28,218 nt of DNA, from assembly GCA_033297075.1 (NCBI GenBank), contig MU858335.1:1-28218 (forward strand), read 5' to 3'. The notes beneath the pieces are model-generated. The model did no database searches. It was not told the DNA's origin and worked only from the letters and a program-made list of their open reading frames with translations. This DNA comes from Rhypophila decipiens. Taxonomy: Eukaryota; Ascomycota; Sordariomycetes; Sordariales; Naviculisporaceae. The translations under genes were made by a program, and so were the position numbers. Positions within the stretch are counted from its first letter, which is position 1, and each line of letters begins with the position of its first letter. Shown one piece after another: positions 1-10,369 of the stretch.

Positions 1-213
1 GAGGTAATGGCAGAATTGGATGAACCGAATGTAGTTAGCGTGCATAGGCCCTTTAGGCTTAGTGCCTCCGGGCGAAATAAATTCCATCCATCCATACCTC
101 TACCTGTTCCCACCAATTCATAATTGCAAGTCGCTATTCTTTAACTTTCTTTTTCCACTTCACAACGCAGGTCACAATCCAACAGACAGAATTAGCGCCT
201 TGCATCCACCGAC

Positions 214-2000
214 ATGCTCGGCTACGTCGTAAACACGCTTAAGGCAGCGCGGTTTCAGTACCCGGTGGTCTTTCCGCTGACCGTCGTCGCCACTGCTATA
301 TGCGCTTTCTGGCTAGCGATTCTCAAATACTTTGAGCCAGCTGGAAAGCGAAGAGGTCGCGATGGAACTCGGTCCAGGCTGCCTCGTGGACCCCGGGGGT
401 GCCGCTCTTTGGCATGCTCACGACGTTCGCCAACAGGGACAGTGACTCTCTGAAGCCCACTGTATGTCCGAAGCCCCCATTTTGTGACAACTTTTCGTTT
501 TTCTTTTTTTTTCCTCCCACTTTGTAGCCCTGCTGACCACTTTTCCGCCCTCAGCTGAACGAGCTGGCCAAGTATGGCGAGATGACGACGATGCATCTTG
601 GGTCCAAAACCTGGATCCTTCTCAACTCGCACCGCGTCATCAACGAGATCATCGCGAAACGGGGCAGCCTCACCAACACACGATCTCCGATGCCCATCTC
701 CAGCGGCCTGGTCAGTAGAGACCGGCGATCCATCATCCTCCCCCAAGAGCAGTGGGCCGAGCGCCGCCGTGTCATGCACGGCCTGCTGAGCGGCACCGCC
801 CTACGCCAGTACGGCACTTGGCAGGAGGAGGAAAGCACTAAGATGATGGCCGAGTACGTTTTCCAGCCCCAGCGATGGTACCGCCACCACTACCGCTACG
901 CCAACTCGGTTATCGTCCGCATCACCCTCGGCGACCGCCCGTTCGACATGTTGGATAAGGACCTTGAGGATATGCAAAACGCCGTCACCTTCTTCCTCGG
1001 CAGCATCGGCAAGGGAATCGTCGATTGGTTCCCCAAACTGGCCAAGATCCCTCGCGTCCTCCAAGTCTGGTGCCCATACTGGGAGCGTCTGGGCCAGTGG
1101 AATTACGAGCTGTACAGCAAGTGGTACAACCCCGTTAAGGCCAAGGTCGAGAACGGCACGGCAGGTCCATCCTTCGTCCGGGACTACCTCATGCACCCCG
1201 ACACGCGATTCAAGGGCGATAGTGACGACCTCATGTATGTGGCGATGCAGCTCATCGAGGCCGGCAGCGACACTACCCGCGAGGCGCTCAACATCATGAC
1301 TATGGCGGCGCTGGAATACCCCGACATCTTCGCCAAAGCCCGCGCTGAGGTCGACCGTGTCTGCGGCGTCGGTAAGGATGCACGACTGCCTACTCTCGAG
1401 GACATGGAGGTACTGCCTTACATTTCTGCTATGTGCAAGGAGGTATTGCGGTGGCGCCCGATTTTCCCCATGCTCCCGGAGCACGTGGCAACGCAGGACA
1501 TTGAGTTTGAGGGGTACTACTTCCCTGCTGGTACAGGGTTCGTTATTAATGGATCGGCTGTGGGGATGGAGTGCGAAGATCCGGAGCGCTTCCTGCCGGA
1601 GCGGTGGCTTAATGGCCACGAGCAGGATATTGCCCATGGGCTATGGCAGTTTGGCGGGGGTCGTCGTATCTGTGTTGCCTATCGACTGGCCCAGAGAAGT
1701 CTGTTCATCAACGTTGCCAGGCTGGCGCAATGTATTGACTACAAACCGGTTAGTCCCGAGGCTCTTCATCAATCCTCTATCCTCATCATCTTGAATTTAT
1801 TCCTTGGGCTTTTACTAACTTTGTCTTTACTCATCTAGAACGGCCCATATAGCCCGGACAAACTGAACTTGGAGGCTGTCGATGAACCTTTCTCGGTGCA
1901 AGCCACTTTGCGCAGTGAGGATTACAAGACTCTTATTCTGGAAGAGGCGCGAAGAATTGGGGTATTGGAAGAAGTCCAGGCCAAGTTCTATCAGCTGTAG
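214..2000 (+). CDS. Cytochrome P450 monooxygenase no. 1 (apparent frameshift in exon 1)
   Basis: A haem-thiolate monooxygenase, probably ER-anchored and oxidising a small molecule; the substrate is unknown. I model exons 214-461, 555-1748 and 1839-2000. The last intron has a TACTAAC-like branch site near 1813. Exon 1 starts with a hydrophobic anchor (VVFPLTVVATAICAFWLAIL). Later motifs are the I-helix AGSDTTRE, the K-helix ExxR in KEVLRWRP, PERF, and the haem loop FGGGRRICVA at about 1650-1679 with its cysteine; the usual Gly two after Cys is Ala. The Pro-rich hinge LPRGPRG is in the start frame, but the following VPLFGML continues one frame away. The switch falls on the G run 395-399, where one more G would join them. 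The architecture and C-terminus resemble the fungal OrdA/CYP2-like group. A sequence error or true inactivation are both possible; family call is firm, function is not. Confidence 0.88.
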
Positions 2001-3392
2001 CTGTTGGTAAGCCGTTACCAGGTATGACGCTGAGTACCAAGCTCTTGGCACGAGCATCTCGCTTACTTCACCCCCCACGCTCTTTTCTCTGTCTGGTACT
2101 TAATCTACTATCATTTATTCTTAGAAGATTGTCGTCAGAGTCTAGGCTAGGAATTAGGTCTTGAAAAGATGGGTAAAATTCATCCGGTAGTTTTCACAAT
2201 AATTCCTTCTTAGCCATTAGTGCATATTTAATCCCTGTACTCCTTAAAACCCTGTTGTTTTTGTTTTTGTAATAGGCACTTAAAGTGTTTCTAGGTTTTA
2301 AAGATTAGAGTTATAATTAATTTCATTTGAGTGGTAATGTAATACCCGCTATATCCATCTGTACAACTCAGGTACTGGCTAAGGTGAGAATAGTTTTCCG
2401 TCGTATAATCCATATACCCACTACCTGGACGTTTGAATCGCATAATTCCAACATCGCCTTCTTCTCCGTTAGAAGCTTCATCACGGGGTTTGAAATGCCG
2501 TGATTCCATTTCTTCGAGTTTGAGTTGACACTTTCAAACGCACTAGTAGGAATTGGGCATATGTTTGCGCATTGAGTTTGCGTACTCCGTGTATGAGATT
2601 TGACTAAACTGTGCCATTCGGGTATCAAACCCATAACGAAGACCAGCCGCAGCCTTGCACCACAGATTACAGGACGCCACGTCTTAATCATGTGGGGCTG
2701 TGTGAATGTGGCGTCGTTTACTGCGTACCGTACCGTAATTACATCATTGTATTCAATTTGTTACGCCTCAGAGGCAACTAGCCGAAGTCGGCGTGTTTGG
2801 CATTGACGAGACATTTCAGCAATGCATAGATCTTAACAACACGGGGCGTTTCCATAAAACAAACATCACTAGATTTGTCAACACCCGGTCCAGACCCGCT
2901 TGATCGACACCGCACCAGTACTCTCTCAGCTCAACGAGGCTGTTGCCTAGGTGATGATTCCAGTGTTTAAGCCGCTGCAGCCAGCAGATATTCCAGCAAC
3001 ACCGAGTCAAACAGTTACCAAGATCTGTTCCAGTATTTAATCTCACTCAAGGTGAAGTGCACGCCGGGCAAACTTGATACTACTATTTGTCGGAGACGTC
3101 CTGCCAAAAGGCCGTTTGTCAAGTTTGTTTGCTGTTGAGGTCTCAACCTAAAGACTTGTCGATAACACGCCAGAGAGTAAAATATCGGGACTTTAGCGTT
3201 ACGGTAAGGACATGGAGGGTATAAAAACACTAGTTCCTCCGGTCTTGTTCGGATATCACTTGAACCATCAGATCATTCACCTCCCTCAAAGGACATCTCA
3301 ACAAACAAATAATCTACCGTTCTCTCGAAAAAGGGACTTTCAACCCTCAACCACTAAATCAACTCCATTAATCGTTAAGAAGTCGGAAAGTC
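2001..3392. other. Intergenic region, no convincing gene
   Basis: About 1.4 kb between P450 no. 1 and the secreted repeat protein. The short open frames here have no recognisable domain and no gene-like splice pattern. The middle part is AT-rich. The last 170 bases hold a TATA box and a CT/A-rich leader that belong to the next gene. Confidence 0.6.
3220..3227 (+). promoter_or_regulatory. TATA box of the secreted repeat-protein gene
   Basis: TATAAAAA lies 166 bases before the ATG at 3393. It is followed by a C/T-rich stretch and an A-rich leader (AACAAACAAATAATC), as is common in well-expressed fungal genes. Confidence 0.55.
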
Positions 3393-4257
3393 ATGCGTCA
3401 AACCGCCTCCTTGGCCATCCTCCTGGCTAGTGGACTGTTCTCAACCACGGCCATTGGAGCACCACATGTTCGCTCTGTAAGGGCCCTTTCCTGTCCATGA
3501 CCTCCTCTAAAGAGTTCTTCTTTCATCTTCCAACAAAGCGCATTGCCTAACTGATTCATTCTTTCTCATGACCAAAAAGACCCACAAGCGAAGCCCCGAG
3601 ATCACCAGCATCCTCGAGCTGCGCCTGGCAGACCCTGACCCCAGGGTATCTACCGCAGATACAGCACTGTTTACCAGAGCCCTCGACTCCCTCTTGCATG
3701 TCTTCTTGCCTCGCGCCCCGCAAGACATAGAGCCAGAACCAACTCCGGCAGAGGAAGAACCAGCTCCGGCGGAGGAAGAACCAGCTCCGGCAGAGGAAGA
3801 ACCAACTCCGGCAGAGGAAGAACCAGCTCCGTCAGACGGGGGTCTCTCCATCGGCGGTGTCAAAGCTCGTGATGAGCAGCGACCTACTAAGCCCCTGATG
3901 TTGAGGACTTCGCTTGTCGAGGCTAGGCAGTTTACGAATGAGACGGACCCAGTGAACGGGACTGATACCGAGCCCGTTCTCAAGAGGGATACCAAGTCAG
4001 CAGACTTGTTTTCGAGGCAGGACACGAACGGGACCAACCCAGGGAATGATACCGAGTGTGAGCCGGTGTTGAAGAGAGATACCGAGACTATGGACTTGTT
4101 TTCGAGGCAGGACACAAACGGGACTAACCCCGGGAATGAGACCGAGACTGAGTCGGTGCTGAAGAGGGCTACTAGGAGCATGGCTCGGACTGCCGTTCTA
4201 CTGAACAGGCAGGTCACGAATGGGACGAACGGAACTGACGCGGTTGCGAGAAGATAG
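3393..4257 (+). CDS. Secreted protein with Pro/Glu repeats and Lys-Arg-ended 30-residue repeats (Kex2-processed repeat type)
   Basis: Predicted 253 residues from exons 3393-3476 and 3580-4257; the 103-nt intron has a CTAAC branch site near 3547. Residues 1-23 are a clear signal peptide (MRQTASLAILLASGLFSTTA then IGA). A THKR site at 29-32 could be a Kex2 propeptide cut. Residues 81-115 are five units of EP(A/T)PAEE. From about 139 the protein has four copies of RQ-x-TN(G/E)T and three VLKR sites, with Lys-Arg at 163, 193 and 223, exactly 30 residues apart. Eight N-x-T sequons fall within 100 residues; there is a single Cys (188) and no Tyr or Trp. It ends in ARR. The layout fits the fungal Kex2-processed repeat proteins (hydrophobic repellents, pheromone precursors, some RiPP precursors), but I recognise no known core. 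It could equally be a glycosylated wall or surface protein. Confidence 0.75.
3736..3840 (+). repeat. Five tandem 21-bp units encoding EP(A/T)PAEE
   Basis: Unit pattern GAA CCA (G/A)CT CCG GC(A/G) GAG GAA, four good copies and a fifth that diverges to SDG. The near identity of the copies suggests recent slippage expansion, so copy number probably varies between strains. Confidence 0.85.
3988..4167 (+). repeat. Two 90-bp direct repeats, each encoding 30 residues ending VLKR
   Basis: Units 3988-4077 and 4078-4167 share DLFSRQDTNGTNPGN and end in Lys-Arg. Degenerate half-copies flank them at about 3910-3987 and 4168-4257. The period is the spacing of the possible Kex2 sites. Confidence 0.8.
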
Positions 4258-4592
4258 CCAGGTGCTGAGTATGATGCGGAAACGATTCTCTATACATGAT
4301 GGGCTGTCATACGCTGCGGGGGGCTCGATACTTCTGGAAAGTTAAACCAGCTCGGTCATGTACTAGTATGGGTTTCGTGTTTTGTTTCCTTTAGATTTGT
4401 ATATAGAGTCGATAAGTTCTAATATGGGTTTTGTTGTACTTTCCATCAACTATTCCTCATACCTAAATACGACATAAAACCCCCCTCCAGCCTTGAAATC
4501 ATCCGAGCGAGGCTAGACCCTCTATGGTCTCTAATAATGAACCATCTGTCGCTGTACTCTGCGGGATTACCGGACGGATATTTGCACGTGAG
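4258..4592. other. Convergent 3' intergenic region
   Basis: A 335-bp gap between the ends of the secreted repeat protein (+) and the PTH11-like gene (-). It is AT-rich and presumably holds both 3' UTRs. No other feature is seen. Confidence 0.6.
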
Positions 4593-5989
4593 CTATTTAT
4601 AAGGGGCTGGTCTTCTAGGCAGACTGGATAGCTCTAAGGGAGTCTCAAGTGTCAGTGAGCCGTGGTGGTACGTTGATGTCGGCTTGACGAGGGTATCGGC
4701 CAAGTTTATATAGCCCATCTCCTGATCATAACTGATAGCGGAGGAGAGCTCTCGTGTTGAGTGTAAATTGATATTCAGGGGATCATGGCGGGCCATTTTA
4801 GGGTTGGATTGTTTCGACCTGAGCCGGGCGATAAAGCTCTCGGATGGCGTGTAGACAGGCTTTTTAGAAGAAGCCATGAAGAGCTGTGGGAATGACGAGA
4901 GGCAGGCAACAACGATAGCTAGTGCAGGCGCCAAATAAGCCGTCTGGTCAGAGTATATAGCTTCCGGGAGTTCACACGGACGTCTCGTGTACCAGTAAAT
5001 GGGGAACCTACCAATACAAGCCTCGATGGCGCTCCATAACCAGATATAACTGGGGTCGTTCTGACCATTCTCCCATTTGGATGCATTTATACCGACAGCT
5101 CGCACAATCGAGACGATTATGGTGATGGCCGTGAGCGAAAACAGCCCCGTGAAGGCCAATTTCCTTCTTAAGTGCAGCTGAACACCCCAAACCAAGATGA
5201 TGGGAATGAGCAGGACTAAGAATAACAGAGCGCAATGTCAGAGGTTTTCAATATCCAGCTGGGATAGAGGTAGAGGAGGGGGACGGCGGCTGGACTTGAG
5301 ACCAAGCTCGTGATGTGTCCACGATGAAAGAAAGCAACAGAATTGACTTACTTAGGACGTCCGTAAGCACATCCAAGGCACAGTTGACCTTCAAGGTAAC
5401 AGTCGTGAACTCGATGGCCCACGGCTTATCGCAGTATGTGATGATGTATTCGGATGAACCGAGCAGACATTTGAACTGCGAGGTACCGAGGCCGGTCACC
5501 CAGGTTGCCAAGGTGAGGCCAAGGACAGGCCACCAGACGTATCTGAGCCTGTCCATATGGCCCCCGAGCCGCCTGAAGAAGAACAACAACGACAGTTTGA
5601 CGGCAGTGAGAGTGGTGTAGAAAAAGGTCTGGACGACATAAGAAACCCGCAGCCACAGCTCCAACTGGCTGAAGAAGTCGGCGGGGGGGACGGCCGCCCC
5701 CACTGAAACATTCAAAGTGAGGTACATGGAATGAGCTACCCATTGCCAGAGAGCGGTGGTGATGATGACCAAAATAGCGGCGAGAATGGCCAGGCCATCA
5801 TCCCAATACAATCGGCGAGCTCCACGGAATAATCTTGCATACAGCCTGACGGTGAGGAATAGAAGCACAACAGCTGCCGAGACCCAGACGGCGGCCTTAA
5901 AAAGAGGTTAGAAATGGAGTATGTCAGTGTATGGGATCTCTGCAAGGTATCCTTACCAAGAAGTGGTTGAGAGGAACACCAGGTCCCAT
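4593..5989 (-). CDS. PTH11-like seven-helix membrane protein (fungal rhodopsin-domain family)
   Basis: Predicted 368 residues from four exons on the minus strand: 5989-5957, 5895-5352, 5215-5012 and 4918-4593, with introns of 61, 136 and 93 nt. The junctions restore family motifs: VLTDVL joins ILLIPIILVWGV, and IEACI joins AIVVACLSSFPQLF. Seven hydrophobic segments span about residues 10-290. Typical marks are the DDG after the first helix, the Cys-containing third loop (FKCLLGS, ITYC), CALDVLTDVL before helix 5, LRRK after it, and a charged cytosolic tail with SFIARLRSKQ. There is no CFEM domain in front. Proteins of this family sit in the plasma membrane and include surface-sensing receptors such as PTH11, but most have no known ligand. 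It runs tail to tail with the secreted repeat protein. The ATG at 5989 was chosen because it puts a short extracellular N-terminus before helix 1. Confidence 0.88.
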
Positions 5990-7129
5990 TGCTGCTGCGG
6001 TAAATGCGGGATGTTAGTGTATCTTGCACTTTGCTTGGAATGACTGGGAATGGTAATGAGGTGGCCAGGATAATGGATATGAGGTCAGAAACGGAGACCA
6101 AGAAAGGATCGGAGGAGAAAGGGGAGCTTTAAGTTGGTCCTGGTGTCATTGGATCGGAAGGGAGTGCCTGAAGAGACTCAGTAATAGCCTCCAGTAATAT
6201 GATCACCACTAGCTTCATCAACAACACTCACTCGAAGAAGAAGTTATTCGCACGGTAAGTTTGTTACGGATAACTGCCCATTCAGCTACCCGTTCTATGA
6301 AAGAAACAAATTTCACTTCAATCGACTTTATCAGGCTCAACGGGGGCGAAAATGGTACGCTAGAAAAGGTCGGGACCTAGCTGGGTACCTCAGGTAGGCA
6401 CTGCATGGACTGGCTAAGACTGCCTCACAGCTGCATGAAGTGCCATCGGTCGAGTAGAAACTGCAATAAATTGAATCCGGGCCGCAGGCCTACCTGGTAG
6501 CACGCACCAACAGCTGATAATCTGAGCAACGACATCTCAAAATCGAACCAACCAGCCGCGCTGCACAATGACTTTAGCGCGGCGAGAGGCAACTGTTGAT
6601 CTCGATTTACAATTTTGTCTATGTGAGTCCTTGCAAACGAGCAGGTTCAACATGCCTCTAGGACAAACAGGAGCAATTCTTTTCGAAATGGAAATGGTGC
6701 ATATGCGTGACAAGCTTCTGCATTCTGCATAATAGGGTGTGATTCCAAGGGAATGCCTCCAAAGGGTGGGTGAGATAAAATTACTGAATATTTTGCTTGG
6801 CGAGGTGGTCGCCGGAAGGTCGAGGCTGCGTTGTTGGTGCTCTACTTGTTACATGTAGGTATCGAAGTAGCAAGTCGGCTTTCTTCTCGTCAAGTTCCCC
6901 TAGTAGTATCCTTTTCACAAGGGTCCCCACAGCCCTCCCCCCCAAGACCACATCAATTGTCACTGATGCGGAGCGGTGAGCAAAATGATGCGAGATATTT
7001 GGTTAATCGTCTTTAAGAAGTTAATTACGACACGACACAAGATACTTATCTAGCCTAACTAGGTAGGCGCCTAGTAGCTAACTGGAAGAGGAAAAATGAC
7101 CGACTCTGCTCAACATGCCTCCGTGCCCA
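5990..7129. other. Intergenic region, no convincing gene
   Basis: About 1.1 kb between two minus-strand genes. It holds the 5' region of the PTH11-like gene and the 3' end of P450 no. 2. Short overlapping frames around 6781-7016 have no domain or splice support. Several TACCTAG/CCTAGGT-like short palindromic words occur near 6383-6395 and 7050-7080, as in other spacers of this window. Confidence 0.55.
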
Positions 7130-9120
7130 TCACGCATTTGTGTTGTTGACCCGAGTTCTCATTTCAACAACTACATCCGTTCCAGCCACCGGCCCACTAA
7201 TTCCAAGAGATGGTACTGCGTCATTGATGCGCGGAAAAGGAGGTCTCACGACCGCCCCTTCTGGTGTGCTGCAAGCCTTCCCAGACATGCCCATGTCTTG
7301 CCGAAGAGTGGCAGCCAACTTGATCTCAAAGCGGCGCAGCAGAATTGCGACAAAGCCAAAGACTTGTTCCATACCCATCAGCTTGCCAGGACAAAGTGTT
7401 TTGCCACCCCCAAACGGGCGAAAGGATGGGTGGCGTGCTAGGCCTTCGTTCTTGAGGAATCGCGTCGCATCAAACTCGTGGGCCGTCGAGCCCCAGACAT
7501 GCTCGTTTAGGTGTAACTGGCGGAACGGGATCATGACTGAGCTCCCAGGCTGGAGCATCTTGCCGCCAATCACAGTCGGTTTCGTGACTTCGCGGAGTGC
7601 TGCAGCGCCATTTCGGAGACGAAGCGTCTCGTAAAAGAGAGCGCTGAGTTGGGGGGAATTGGAGCACAGATACTTAATGTCTAGCTGCTCGCTGTCGTTG
7701 GACCCAGATATGCCTGACGATGACATTTCTCCTGGCTTCCATGCGGCTGCGGTCTCCTTCTCCACAAGCCGCATCAGATTCTCATCGTAAAGTAAGGTGG
7801 CCAAAATCCAAAAAGCGGTATTATATTCGTTCGAAACAGCACTTGTCATGGGATTTGTCAGCGTGAAACTTGTGACTGACTGAGGGGAGTGGTAAACTTA
7901 CGCCCAAAAGCACATCAGTAGCATTGATGCGCGGGAGTAGACGTCGATGTCGGTAGTCTCCATAGCCGCAAGCATGTTTTTGATGACCCAGGCTTCCCTT
8001 CCCCGCCTCTGGGGCGGAGTCTGGATGAACTTGATCAGCGTGTCCATCAGACTCTTTTGGGGTTTGGAGACGGGCGTTTCAAAAAAGGCACCGTAGTCGA
8101 AGACTACCATCCACACGTGCTCATTGAATTTGATCATGTTCTCGACAATATCGGGATTGATGTTGTGTAGGTGGTCTCCAAACAGGGACCGTGTGATCGC
8201 TTCCACTATCGATTCGCGGCAGAGCGAGTAGAGGAGGACCTTGTGGTGCTCCTTTCCGCCCTCAGCGGTGTTGGATGTGCATTTGCCACACCAAGAGCAA
8301 CTATCATCAGATGGGATGGTGGTATAGTCAAGTAGGCCGTCTCCGCCAAACCACAACGAGGTACCCACAGAGCTCAGGAAGGCTTGACACAGCTTTGCCT
8401 CATGCTGACCTGGCGCAAGCTGCTTCTTCCACGCCGCCTCCACGAAGTGAATCAAGTCCAGCTGTTGAGGGTTAATGGGGTTGCTGGGGATGTAGCACCA
8501 GTCGCCAGGCTCTGGTTTGTGCCAGCCACGCTTGAGAGCCTCGGACCTGACCCCGAAATTCTTGAGGAGGCGGGCGAGATGTCCATCAAAGCTGAGGCCT
8601 TCTCTGTTCTGGAAGACAGCCGTCACATCTGCGGGGTCCGTAACAATATACAACTTCTTCCCCATGATTTGAAGGGCAAAGATCTCGCGAGTGCGACCCA
8701 TGTAGTTGCTACTCAAGGCGTCGTCAACAATGAAACCTATATCGATTACCAGCTGACAAGGGGACAACTTACAGCCCATATTCCAGAACCTTGTCTGAGG
8801 ACCTAAAAAAAGAAAACGTATGGCCTAAGATGGTCTTTGTGTCAGCTCAGCAACTACACTACAGCCATTCGGGATAGCAATACCGATATCTATTCAACAA
8901 TAGTACGTGTTAGTATCATTTTCGCTGTTGTAAAAATGGAAGCCGTCGGGTAAACAACTTCAGACTCACATGGGATCCAATGAGGCAAGACCTTTGGGTC
9001 TGATGGGCGGACAAGTGGTTTCAGAGTAAACATCCAGAAGCGCCAGAGGCCGAGGAACCATGCCAAGACCAGAGAGACCCTGGAAAAGAATGGCAACTCG
9101 TACAAGATCTCTCGAAGCAT
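7130..9120 (-). CDS. Cytochrome P450 monooxygenase no. 2 (CYP7/CYP8-like fungal type)
   Basis: Minus-strand P450 of about 575-596 residues. Clear exons are 9120-8970, 8889-8863 and 7841-7130, plus a large exon ending at 7902. Intron 8890-8969 has a perfect TACTAAC branch site at 8909-8915; intron 7842-7901 has CTGAC. The large exon starts either at 8802 (60-nt intron, 22 extra residues kept) or at 8736 (126-nt intron); both keep frame, and the shorter protein aligns better to family spacing. Motifs: N-terminal anchor and PHWIP hinge, GRTREIFAL, MGKKLYIVTDPADV, ExxR in YETLRL, haem loop FGGGKTLCPG at about 7383-7414. The I-helix reads FWAAVSNEYNTAF, without the usual acid-Thr pair, as in CYP7/CYP8-like enzymes, which include isomerases and sterol hydroxylases. 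An unusual Cys-rich insert (CSWCGKC) lies near 8272-8309. It is divergent from P450 no. 3. Substrate unknown. Confidence 0.87.
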
Positions 9121-10369
9121 GGTGGCATTCAGGACTTGAGTGATGAGCGGAAAGGAAATGTAGAGGTAATAAAGCAAACTTGGTAGGAAGTCTGATACGA
9201 TATCAGAAGGGAAGCAGAGTCGCAGACCAAATTACCGTGATTCCTCAAGGTTTACTTATACAACTTTCACTCTTTGTCAAGGAGGAGCGTCCCCATCAGC
9301 ATCTAGGGGGCTATCGACCACTGCATAATTATTTCATACTCCGAAAAGTGCAACTTATGTCATACCATTGTAGACCAAAAAACGTCCAGTGTTTTGAAAC
9401 CCTTCTTTCCAGGCGATCACTACAGCAGAACAAAATGACAGCAGTAGTCTAATCTGTCTTCCCTCACACCATTAGCCGGAATAACCGAAACCACCAACTC
9501 GATAAGACTGTTGAATGCCACGTAGTAATTGATGATTTGAAATAGAATGATTGATGCTTGTGTTGTTCAGAGAATAGAAGCCCTGATCTGACTGGCGCAG
9601 AGTTTTCTTTGTGGCCAGTCAGCTAATCTAATTACAGTATATAAGGGCATTTCCAGATGCGGTATAGCGTTCAAAAAAGACCTCTATAATCAAAGGGATT
9701 GTCTACATAACCTTTCACCCATCACCCATCACTCATTCTCTTTCTTAGTTAATTGCTATTCTAGGGCTAATGCATAGCATTGAAATAGGGTACTTGGCAC
9801 TAGGTAGTACCTGGCTGCGTTTTGTGATCGAGAGAGCCCGCAGAAAATCAGAACGGGTACCGAAGAACTCGCTGGGCAAGTCGGTACGCACTAAGACCAT
9901 GCCGGCGAAACCTTTTTGCTCCACTGCACTTTTCTTTTTGAAATCTGGAGTTGGTTTTTAGAGGTCCAGGATAACGAAGCCAACATGGTAGCTCCCGGGT
10001 CAGCTTTCACAGGTCCAGATGATGCACGCGATTGTGGCTGCATTATAGAGGCCTGTTGGTGGTGAGCTGCGTCCGGGAGTCTGGGCAGCCGGTGGAGAGG
10101 ATCAATCAGCGCACCGGGTCTTCAATAAATTCAGGGCGCATGTGTATTGTTGGCATACAACGTCGCCCCCCACCCATTCAAAAGACCAACGACCCGCCCC
10201 GGCATGATAGCCATTACCACCCACCACAACCCTCACGCTTCAATCGAGAACCTGTGAAATCCATCCCAACTCCCGACTTTGCCAGCCACAAGAAGCTCCC
10301 AGCCTTTTTGGCAATGCCCAGCTCGTCCGTTCTCTTGCCCTCGCTGATCTAAATCAACCCCCGACAATC
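9121..10369. other. Shared divergent promoter region of P450s no. 2 and no. 3
   Basis: A 1.25-kb spacer between two divergent P450 genes, so it must carry both promoters. It also contains a strong-looking TATATAAG at 9638-9645 followed by a CT-rich stretch (CACCCATCACCCATCACTC) and a 63-codon frame at 9770-9961. That frame shows no recognisable domain or signal peptide, and I do not call it as a gene. Confidence 0.5.
9255..9260 (-). promoter_or_regulatory. Possible TATA box of P450 no. 2
   Basis: On the minus strand this reads TATAAG, about 135 bases before the ATG at 9120. The position is plausible for a fungal core promoter, but such short AT words also arise by chance. Confidence 0.35.

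Noticed and set aside
801..1637. Minus-strand frame of 278 codons inside P450 no. 1
   Set aside because: It lies opposite the P450 coding exon, whose motifs and introns are clear; GC-rich third positions open antisense frames.
3507..4217. Long minus-strand open frame with Ser/Gly repeats opposite the secreted protein
   Set aside because: It is the antisense reading of the 21-bp and 90-bp repeats; the plus strand has the signal peptide, intron and promoter.
3393..4257. Dikaritin-type RiPP precursor or alpha-factor-like pheromone
   Set aside because: The repeats have no Tyr-bearing core or Trp-Cys pheromone motif, and no UstYa-like gene is in the window; kept only as a generic repeat-precursor hypothesis.
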